The notes under the pieces were generated by a model, which was given only the letters and a program-made list of their open reading frames with translations, was not told where the DNA came from and made no database searches. Made by a program: the position numbers and the translations under genes. 64,000 nt of DNA from Bacteroides sp. M10 (GTDB lineage: Bacteria; Bacteroidota; Bacteroidia; Bacteroidales; Bacteroidaceae), in the NCBI RefSeq assembly GCF_014334015.1, contig NZ_CP060488.1, forward strand, positions 248,001 to 312,000. Reading direction: 5' to 3'. This document shows positions 54,898-60,938 of the stretch, piece by piece; the first letter of the stretch is position 1, and each line of letters begins with the position of its first letter.

Positions 54898-55338
54898 ATG
54901 AGTACGACAATGGAAATAATGACCATCGAGAGCAACGCCTACCGCCTGCTCGTGGAGAAGATCGAGAAGATAACCGCCTACGTGGAGGAATCCCGGAACC
55001 GGGAGGAAACGGAGCGCAAACGGAAAGAGGAAGCGGAAAGCCCTGCGACCAAGGGACGGAAAGCCGACCCGAAGTGGATGACGCACAAGGAGGTGTGCGA
55101 GGCGCTGGACATCAGCCACCGCACCCTGCAACGCTACCGGCAGAAGCATATCATTCCCTATTCGATGATCGGGCGGCAGATACGCTATCCCCGGCAGGCT
55201 GTCGAGAGCCTGCGTGAGCGGTGGATGGTGGAGACGCCCGCCGCCAAGATCGACCGGATGATAGCGGAACATCCCCTGCATAACCGAAAAAACGGCAGCT
55301 ATGGTAAGAAAGGAAGAAGTGCTGGCAAGAACCAGTAA
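54898..55338 (+). CDS. Excisionase/MerR-type helix-turn-helix protein
   Basis: 146 residues from the ATG at 54898 (a longer upstream frame has no plausible start). N-terminal coiled coil (about 15-50, LLVEKIEKITAYVEESRNREETERKRKEE), then a helix_turn_helix_17-type domain: WMTHKEVCEALDISHRTLQRYRQKHIIPYSMIGRQIRYPRQAVESLRERW. Resembles Xis2-type directionality factors of Bacteroides elements. Its end overlaps the next gene's start by 38 bp. Confidence 0.85.
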   Translation: MSTTMEIMTIESNAYRLLVEKIEKITAYVEESRNREETERKRKEEAESPATKGRKADPKWMTHKEVCEALDISHRTLQRYRQKHIIPYSMIGRQIRYPRQAVESLRERWMVETPAAKIDRMIAEHPLHNRKNGSYGKKGRSAGKNQ

Positions 55339-57400
55339 CGGGCTGGACGTGTTCCGCCACTACCTGCCCGTGAAGTGGCGGGTGGGCAGGAACTTCCTGA
55401 ACCCGCTGTACGCCGACAGCAAGGCTTCGTGCAACGTGTATTACGACCGCCGGAGCGGTACGTACCGGATGAAGGACTTCGGCAACGGGGACTATTCGGG
55501 CGACTGTTTCTTCCTCGTGGCGAAGCTGAAAGGGCTGGACTGCCGGAACGCCGCCGACTTCGTGGAGGTGCTGCACACCATCGACCGGGAGCTGTGCCTC
55601 GGACTGGACGGGGACAGCCCGACCGACGGGACGGTGGGAACCGGGGGCTGCCGGAGATTGCGGCCCGTGCCGGGCGCAAGGGGCGGCGGTGCCGGGGAAG
55701 CCGGAACGGACACGGAAGAGGCGGCAGTGTCCGCCGACCGTCCCGAGCCGAAGCCCTACCGGGCGGCGGAGAAGCCCTTCACCGAGGGGGAGCTTGCCTA
55801 CTGGGGCGCATCGGGCATCACCGTGGAGGTGCTGCGCCGCTACGGGACGGTATCGCTCGCCGAGTACCGGGGCAAGACGAGGGAGGGCAAGGCGTTCGGC
55901 TTCAGCTCCACCCCGGCGGAACCGATGTTCGGGTACAGGGGGAAATGGGGCGTGAAGGTCTATCGCCCGATGTCGGAGGTGCGCTTCGTCTATGGCGGGC
56001 ACACGGGCGACAACTACTGCTTCGGGCTGGAGCAACTGCCCTCGAAGGGCGACCTGCTCTTCCTCACGGGCGGCGAGAAGGACGTGCTGACGCTGGCGGC
56101 GCACGGCTTCCACGCCATCTGCTTCAACTCGGAGACCTCGGTCATCCCGGCGAAGACCGTGCGCAAGCTGGTCTATCGCTTCAAGCACATCGTGCTGCTG
56201 TACGACACGGACAAGACGGGGCTGGAATGCTCGGAGAAGCACCGTGCGCAACTGGCGGAGTACGGGGTGAAACGGCTGGTGCTGCCGCTGCCGGGGACGA
56301 AGGCGGAGAAGGACGTGACGGACTACTTCAAAGCCGGGCACACGAGGGAGGAGCTGATGGGGCTGTTCCTGAAACTGCTCGACACGCTGTACGGGGACAC
56401 GCTGGCGATGCTGAAATCGTGCGAGATCGACTATGACCACCCGCCCGAACAGGCGGTCGCCATCGTTACCGCCGGGGACGTGCCGTTAGGCTCGGAAGAG
56501 AACATCCTCTGCATCACGGGCGGCGAAGGGACGGGCAAGAGCAACTACACCGCCGCACTGGTCGCCGGGGCGATCATGGAACGGGAGACGGACGCCGATC
56601 TCTTGGGGGTGCGGGTGGAGCCGAACCGCAAGGGGCGTGCGGTGCTGCTCTACGACACGGAACAGAGCGAGCAACAGCTCCACAAGAACACGGGGCGGCT
56701 GCTGCGCCGTGCCGGGCGTGAGCGGATGCCGGAGTACCTGCACGTGTACTGCCTGACGGGGATGTCGAGAAGCGAGCGGCTGACCGCCATCGTGCAGAGC
56801 ATGGACCGGTACCACTACCTGCACGGGGGCATCCATCTGGTCGTCATCGACGGGGTGGCGGACCTGATCCGCTGCGCCAACGACGAGGCGGAGAGCGTGG
56901 CGCTGATTGACGAGATCTACCGGCTGGCGGGAATCTACCGCACGTGCATCGCCGCCGTGGTGCATTTCGTGCCGAACGGACTGAAGCTGCGGGGACACCT
57001 CGGCAGCGAGCTGCAACGCAAGTCCGCCGCCATCCTCTCCATCGAGAAGGACGAGAACCCGGAGGTGTCGGTGGTGAAGGCGTTGAAGGTCAGGGACGGC
57101 AGCCCGCTGGATATTCCGCTGATGCAGTTCAGATGGGACAAGCAAGCCGGGATGCCCGTCTATGTGGGCGAGAAGCCGAGGGCGGAGAAAGAGAAGCGCA
57201 AGGAAAAGGAGCTGGCGGAGATGGCACGGGAGGCGTTCGCCCGGCAGGAGAAGTACGGCTACATCGAACTGTGCGAGCTGATACAGGAGATGCTGGAAGT
57301 GAAGGAACGGACGGCGAAAGGCTACATCCGCTATATGCGGGAAAAGGAAATCATCGAAAAGGAGGGCGACTGCTATGTACACGGACAGGGAAGAGTTTGA
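55301..57400 (+). CDS. Primase-like/TOPRIM plus RecA-like ATPase protein of the mobile element
   Basis: 699 residues. N-terminal region (about 15-100: VFRHYLPVKWRVGRNFLNPLYADSKASCNVYYDRRSGTYRMKDFGNGDYSGDCFFLVAKL) resembles the primase zinc-binding domain without clear Zn ligands. TOPRIM (about 240-330: LFLTGGEKDVLTLAAHGF, VLLYDTDKTGLE, KDVTDYF) gives the catalytic Glu and DxD-like Asp. A RecA/DnaB-like ATPase follows (about 400-600): Walker A GGEGTGKSN, Walker B VVIDGVADLI. C-terminal helical region with a winged-HTH shape. Role in element replication or transfer is inferred. Overlaps its neighbours at both ends. Confidence 0.82.
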   Translation: MVRKEEVLARTSNGLDVFRHYLPVKWRVGRNFLNPLYADSKASCNVYYDRRSGTYRMKDFGNGDYSGDCFFLVAKLKGLDCRNAADFVEVLHTIDRELCLGLDGDSPTDGTVGTGGCRRLRPVPGARGGGAGEAGTDTEEAAVSADRPEPKPYRAAEKPFTEGELAYWGASGITVEVLRRYGTVSLAEYRGKTREGKAFGFSSTPAEPMFGYRGKWGVKVYRPMSEVRFVYGGHTGDNYCFGLEQLPSKGDLLFLTGGEKDVLTLAAHGFHAICFNSETSVIPAKTVRKLVYRFKHIVLLYDTDKTGLECSEKHRAQLAEYGVKRLVLPLPGTKAEKDVTDYFKAGHTREELMGLFLKLLDTLYGDTLAMLKSCEIDYDHPPEQAVAIVTAGDVPLGSEENILCITGGEGTGKSNYTAALVAGAIMERETDADLLGVRVEPNRKGRAVLLYDTEQSEQQLHKNTGRLLRRAGRERMPEYLHVYCLTGMSRSERLTAIVQSMDRYHYLHGGIHLVVIDGVADLIRCANDEAESVALIDEIYRLAGIYRTCIAAVVHFVPNGLKLRGHLGSELQRKSAAILSIEKDENPEVSVVKALKVRDGSPLDIPLMQFRWDKQAGMPVYVGEKPRAEKEKRKEKELAEMAREAFARQEKYGYIELCELIQEMLEVKERTAKGYIRYMREKEIIEKEGDCYVHGQGRV

Positions 57401-57734
57401 GGGCTGGATGGAGCGCATCATGGAACGCTTCGACCGGACGGAGAAATTGCTGGAAAGGGTGCTGAAGAAGAACAACACGCTCGACGGCGAGGAGGTGCTG
57501 GACAACCAAGACCTGTGCCTGCTGCTGAAGGTGGGCATCCGCACGCTGCAACGCTACCGTGCCATCGGGGTGCTGCCGTACTTCACCATCAGCGGCAAGG
57601 TGTTCTACCGCACGAAGGACGTGCACGAGTTCATCCGCACCCGTTTCGCCGACGTGGAGGAACGGGCTGCGAAACGCAAGGAGAAGGAAGCCCGGAAAGA
57701 GGAAAGGCGCAGGAAAAGGGGGCTGTTCCCGTGA
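57375..57734 (+). CDS. Small excisionase-like helix-turn-helix protein
   Basis: 119 residues, starting 26 bp before the preceding gene ends. N-terminal helix (FEGWMERIMERFDRTEKLLERVLKKNNTL), HTH domain (DNQDLCLLLKVGIRTLQRYRAIGVLPYFTISGKVFYRTKDVHEFIRTRF), and a strongly basic tail (KRKEKEARKEERRRKRG). Similar in plan to the protein at 54898-55338, so the two may be the paired Xis-type proteins of the element. Confidence 0.85.
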   Translation: MYTDREEFEGWMERIMERFDRTEKLLERVLKKNNTLDGEEVLDNQDLCLLLKVGIRTLQRYRAIGVLPYFTISGKVFYRTKDVHEFIRTRFADVEERAAKRKEKEARKEERRRKRGLFP

Positions 57735-57807
57735 GAATGACATTTTTCTGACGGTGCTTTTAGTGGATGAAGCCCTGCCGGATTGTGAGATTAGGCGGGG
57801 CTATTGT

Positions 57808-57837
57808 TTTGTTATTCGGGAAGTTTCATTATCTTTG
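57808..57837 (+). promoter_or_regulatory. Promoter of the structured leader
   Basis: TTTG (57808-57811), an 18-bp spacer and TATCTTTG (57830-57837) make a good Bacteroidales promoter, 308 bp before the DHFR-like gene. Confidence 0.6.
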
Positions 57838-58144
57838 TTCGCACGAAGACAGAAGGCGGTGCTCTCGGGCACGGTCGCTGTCGTGACATAGAAGATTCAT
57901 GCCCGGCTTGGAAGCAGGCGGGGATTGATATACATATTGTACGTTCGCTGAACGTCTTGAAGTAAAAAACTGGTAATTTTTGATAAGCAAGACGAATGGC
58001 GCAATGTTCATGCTGTATGCTTATACGGCGTGGGCTTGCCTATTCTGCTTATCGGGTAATACCAGTACCTTTACTTCGGAATAGCGTGAGTTCACGCTGT
58101 TCTTTTGGGTGCGAGGCGGACATAATCCTTAAAAACACATTGAT
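57838..58144 (+). promoter_or_regulatory. Long structured mRNA leader with nested hairpins and a terminator-like stem
   Basis: About 300 nt between a good promoter and the next gene. Elements: a CACGA..CAG/CTGTCGTG stem around GTGCtctcggGCAC (about 57840-57888); ACGTTC/GAACGT (57941-57955); a long stem GATAAGCA (57982-57989) with TGCTTATC (58046-58053), extended by GAAT/ATTC and GGC/GCC, with an inner GCTGTAT/ATACGGC hairpin; and GAATAGCGTGA (58079-58089) with TCACGCTGTTC (58092-58102), followed by TTTT. The start codon of a 50-codon ORF (57996) is buried in the long stem. Resembles an attenuator or translational switch. Confidence 0.65.
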
Positions 58145-58148
58145 ATGA
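57996..58148 (+). CDS. Upstream ORF of 50 codons within the structured leader
   Basis: A frame that starts at ATG 57996 and ends with TGA overlapping the next gene's ATG (ATGA at 58145-58148), the arrangement of translational coupling. The peptide begins MAQCSCCMLIRRGLAYSAY and holds five Cys. It has no recognised homologue and may have no function beyond being translated; its reading could open or close the downstream hairpins. No clear Shine-Dalgarno is seen. Confidence 0.4.
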   Translation: MAQCSCCMLIRRGLAYSAYRVIPVPLLRNSVSSRCSFGCEADIILKNTLI

Positions 58149-58636
58149 AACAGATTACCTTGCACGTGTACCAATCCATTGACGGTTGTCCGGTCAGATC
58201 GGACAAGTATTTCGATGCGGCGGTGGACGCCTCCGGCTGCGTGCTGATCGACGAGGAAACCTACCTGCGCATTTACCTGAACCATCTGGGCTGGCCGCTC
58301 ACGGCAAAAGAAACTTTGGTCGTGACGGACGGCTGTATTGATTTGACGGAGAAGGAACGGGTGCGGTTTGTTACAGGGGATGCGGCAGCGGAACTGCGGG
58401 GAATAAAAGCGGACGGCGAAGGTACGGTAACGGCTTACGGAGCGGAAACCGGGGCTTTGCTCTTGGATAACGGGCTGGCGGACGAAATCGTGGTGATAAC
58501 CGTGCCGGTACTGGTCGGCGGCGGTGAGAAGGCACTGGAGTGCGGGCTGAATGACGACAGGACGTGGGTCGTGCGGTCGAGCAAGGTATTGGAGGACGGG
58601 AAAATCCGGACGGTGTACGGAAGGGTATGCCCATGA
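58145..58636 (+). CDS. RibD-C / dihydrofolate-reductase-like protein
   Basis: 163 residues of the RibD_C/DHFR-like fold: ITLHVYQSIDGCPVRSD, a central strand ETLVVTDG, and LLDNGLADEIVVITVPVLVGGGEKALE, which is the family signature near the C-terminus (GGG.. nucleotide-phosphate loop). Shorter than typical family members (about 180-200), with a gap in the region that normally carries HxE. Could be a reductase or a remnant; it sits alone as cargo behind a long regulated leader. Two hairpins follow. Confidence 0.8.
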   Translation: MKQITLHVYQSIDGCPVRSDKYFDAAVDASGCVLIDEETYLRIYLNHLGWPLTAKETLVVTDGCIDLTEKERVRFVTGDAAAELRGIKADGEGTVTAYGAETGALLLDNGLADEIVVITVPVLVGGGEKALECGLNDDRTWVVRSSKVLEDGKIRTVYGRVCP

Positions 58637-58644
58637 AATGCAAA

Positions 58645-58664
58645 AAGCCACTGAAAAGTGGCTT
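58645..58664. terminator. Hairpin after the DHFR-like gene
   Basis: AAGCCACT gaaa AGTGGCTT, an 8-bp stem with a GAAA tetraloop, 8 bp after the stop codon. A run of five A precedes it, so it is a better terminator in the minus direction; in the plus direction the T-tract is poor. Confidence 0.6.
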
Positions 58665-58693
58665 GGGTCATTCAGGAAAGGATGACGGGTTAT

Positions 58694-58740
58694 AAAAAAA
58701 CGACCCGCCGATTTGAGCATTATCAAGAGGCTTGGCGGGT
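58694..58740 (-). terminator. Intrinsic terminator of the rnlA-rnlB operon (minus strand)
   Basis: ACCCGCC (58703-58709) pairs with GGCGGGT (58734-58740). On the minus strand the stem is followed by seven T (complement 58694-58700). It is placed about 145 bp after the rnlB stop. Confidence 0.6.
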
Positions 58741-58831
58741 TCTATTGGTGCAAAGATAAGGTAAATTCTTTGAAAGACAAAAGAATATTAAATTTAGGTA
58801 ATACCGTTGCCTAAATTTGAGGTACAAAATA

Positions 58832-58860
58832 ACAAAGGTGCATCAATGATGCACCTTTGT
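58832..58860. terminator. Perfect 13-bp hairpin between rnlB and the DHFR-like gene
   Basis: ACAAAGGTGCATC (58832-58844) pairs with GATGCACCTTTGT (58848-58860), with a 3-nt loop. 24 bp after the rnlB stop. Likely the first terminator of the minus-strand operon; the T-tract is short. Confidence 0.65.
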
Positions 58861-58884
58861 TGTATAATATGTAACTGACAAACA

Positions 58885-59268
58885 TTACAATGCCGTTGGC
58901 AATGACTGAGTGTCAATAATTCTCTTTTTATAAAAGATTTTTTGGAAAGAAGACAATACACTACTGTCAATCCATTTAGAATGTGAAGCAAAAAAAGTAT
59001 CGGCAACCTTGATATATTCTTTGGGTGCCTCACATTTTCTTAATGAATTGGAAATTAACATCATCCCTTTAAGTTTAGACTTAAAGAATCTATTTTTTAA
59101 TCCATTGCGGTACAGAAAATCAAAATAGACCTCTGCATCGGCAATGTTGAGATTTGCCAATTCAGTCTGAAGCTCTTTCCAGTAGTAGTTCGTCATTTCT
59201 GACGATAAAATAACCACTAACAAGCTCCGTCCTTGCAAGGGGATTATTTGAAATTCTTTATTTTCCAT
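58885..59268 (-). CDS. rnlB: RnlB-like antitoxin
   Basis: 127 residues from the ATG at 59268 (E. coli RnlB has 123). IADAEVYFDFLYRNGLKNRFF lines up with the RnlB phrase EILFDLLCANGPEWNRF, with KLKGMMLI following where RnlB has a similar strand. The gene begins one base after the stop of the RnlA-like gene (TAA-a-ATG), so translation is coupled. In E. coli, RnlB binds RnlA and blocks its RNase activity until phage T4 infection removes it. AT-rich and unlike the surrounding element DNA, so it was probably acquired as a unit with rnlA. Confidence 0.75.
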   Translation of the reverse strand: MENKEFQIIPLQGRSLLVVILSSEMTNYYWKELQTELANLNIADAEVYFDFLYRNGLKNRFFKSKLKGMMLISNSLRKCEAPKEYIKVADTFFASHSKWIDSSVLSSFQKIFYKKRIIDTQSLPTAL

Positions 59269-59269
59269 T

Positions 59270-60331
59270 TTACCAATTATTACATATATTATTAATAATA
59301 ACAAGGCAGTCCTTAATAATGTTTACGGCTTCATCGTATTCAAGGGTTCTACTTGTTTCCACATTAAAACTGTCCACATGGAATGTCGAGTGCCTATGTT
59401 GATTGAAGAATGAATATCCTTGTTCCAAAGCCTGCTTCAAATGTAGATTGTTGTCATACGTTCCGATACCACTTTTAAAGCAATACGCCCCACTATTATT
59501 TTTCTGAAAATATGTCCCGTATTCGTCAAAATCAGGCGCATCTTCCAAAAGACGAGTGCGCAATACCGCATCTAACGCTTTCAAAATGCCAAAAGTATAA
59601 CATCCATAATCATCCACCTTAACCGCAGAGTTAGCCAAATTGATTGAAGTATTGATAAAGTTTTCTATCACACTTCCATCAATATGCTCTCTGTTTCCAA
59701 TATACTTGCTAAGGTCGTTGTCTAATGCATAGCCAGCACGTGCTTGGATAGCAAACACTTCTTCTATAGCTTCGGAAGGAATGGAAGATATAGCTTGCAA
59801 CACTTCGGTTATAAATTCCACATAAAATGATGTGATACATCCTTGTACCATTAATGTTCCGTTATTATAAAAGATAACAGAAACCTTAGCATCGTATTTC
59901 CCTTTCAGATGATATTGGTTCCGGATGTTCGGACTCTTATCCGTGTTTACTTCGGAAACAACAACATTATTATATTCTTTTACCGCTGAAATCAATGTAT
60001 CAAAATCATCGCTCCTTACACCTTTCAATTTGAAGCATTTTTGATCCATATCCGGTATCGCAGTCTGTTCCACAATATACTCCCAACAATCCTTGCAAAT
60101 TCCATTCAAAGTTCCATTTTTGCCTTGTATATTATGAGAAACTTGTCCACCAGTAATAAAACAATTTAATGTGCTTTTTTCCTGATTTTTTATATTGATA
60201 ATCTCTATCTGCTTTTGCTTTCCTTGGTTACATTCCTTTATGTGAAGCGTATAAGCAGGGCGGGCAGCAATAAATTCTTTTGCTACTTCATCTATTTTCT
60301 CAATAGCCAGAGAGTATTTTTTAGTCGCCAT
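59270..60331 (-). CDS. rnlA: RnlA-like endoribonuclease toxin (RNase LS)
   Basis: 353 residues from the ATG at 60331 (E. coli RnlA has 357); the start is supported by a -7 box only 19 bp upstream. Three-part plan as in RnlA: an N-terminal domain (1 to about 85), a middle repeat domain (TLMVQGCITSFYVEFITEVLQAI, as RnlA LQIQGRPLSCYRVF), and a C-terminal Dmd-binding HEPN domain with GTYFQKNNSGAYCFK, LEQGYSFFNQHRHSTFHVD and a conserved tail. R313-H314-S-T-F-H318 gives the RX4H motif of HEPN nucleases. Acts by cutting mRNA when RnlB is lost, an abortive anti-phage response. Confidence 0.85.
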   Translation of the reverse strand: MATKKYSLAIEKIDEVAKEFIAARPAYTLHIKECNQGKQKQIEIINIKNQEKSTLNCFITGGQVSHNIQGKNGTLNGICKDCWEYIVEQTAIPDMDQKCFKLKGVRSDDFDTLISAVKEYNNVVVSEVNTDKSPNIRNQYHLKGKYDAKVSVIFYNNGTLMVQGCITSFYVEFITEVLQAISSIPSEAIEEVFAIQARAGYALDNDLSKYIGNREHIDGSVIENFINTSINLANSAVKVDDYGCYTFGILKALDAVLRTRLLEDAPDFDEYGTYFQKNNSGAYCFKSGIGTYDNNLHLKQALEQGYSFFNQHRHSTFHVDSFNVETSRTLEYDEAVNIIKDCLVIINNICNNW

Positions 60332-60349
60332 TACATTCAAATTGGTCTG

Positions 60350-60378
60350 CAAAGTTATACATTTTATTTATATTACAA
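60350..60378 (-). promoter_or_regulatory. Promoter of the rnlA-rnlB operon
   Basis: On the minus strand, TTG (complement 60376-60378), an 18-bp spacer and TAACTTTG (complement 60350-60357). Start codon follows 19 bp after the -7 box, so a short leader. It fixes the rnlA start at 60331 rather than 60352. Confidence 0.55.
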
Positions 60379-60461
60379 TGTAGATCAGTATATTATTAAC
60401 TATATTATTAATTTACAAGAGAACTACATGGTTGTTTTTTAACAATTGTGCTTAAAAGCCT

Positions 60462-60938
60462 TTACGGGTACAAGACCTTGAAATCCCGTGGGCTGCCGCC
60501 GTCTGTCAAGCCGTCCTGCCGGAGCCGCCGGAGGGTCTCGGCTGCCGATCCGCTGCCGAAGTTGCGGACACAGTACAGGCGGGAGAAGCGGAAGCGGCGG
60601 AGGTGGACGAGCAGGTGCTCCACGGTGAAGACGCCCAACTCCCGGCACGCCCGGACGATGCGCTGCGACAAGCCGAAGGTGTCGAGCGGGGTATCGAGCA
60701 GGCGGCGGAGCCTGCCCGGTCTGCCGGGCTTGCCCCGCTGTTGCGCCACGTCTTCGTAGATGGTGGCGACCCGGTTGCGGCTGAACAGGGCGGCAAGGGA
60801 TGCGCCGTCGATCATCAGGATGCCGTCGAAACGGGCGTAGGCGATGTGGTTGCCGTTCATCCAGAGGGTGATGCGCAGCTCGTCCGTGCCGCAGAGCCGG
60901 GCGGCTTCCGCCACGGTGATCCAACCGATGCCGTTCAT
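60462..60938 (-). CDS. HTH protein with an RNA-polymerase-alpha-CTD-like C-terminal domain
   Basis: 158 residues. The N-terminal part (1 to about 65: GWITVAEAARLCGTDELRITLWMNGNHIAYARFDGILMIDGASLAALF) is an excisionase/MerR-like HTH. The C-terminal part (about 85-145: DTPLDTFGLSQRIVRACRELGVFTVEHLLVHL... CVRNFGSGSAAETLRRLRQDGL) follows the helix-hairpin-helix of the alpha-subunit C-terminal domain (L.LS.R....L...GI.T..dLl ... i.N.G..S...i...L...GL). Start overlaps the topB stop as ATGA, so it is translated with topB. Could contact the core promoter machinery or simply bind DNA; not known. Confidence 0.75.
   Translation of the reverse strand: MNGIGWITVAEAARLCGTDELRITLWMNGNHIAYARFDGILMIDGASLAALFSRNRVATIYEDVAQQRGKPGRPGRLRRLLDTPLDTFGLSQRIVRACRELGVFTVEHLLVHLRRFRFSRLYCVRNFGSGSAAETLRRLRQDGLTDGGSPRDFKVLYP

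Noticed and set aside
55151..56440. 429-codon open frame on the minus strand
   Set aside because: Antisense to the TOPRIM/ATPase gene; His/Arg/Gln-rich shadow translation without a family pattern.
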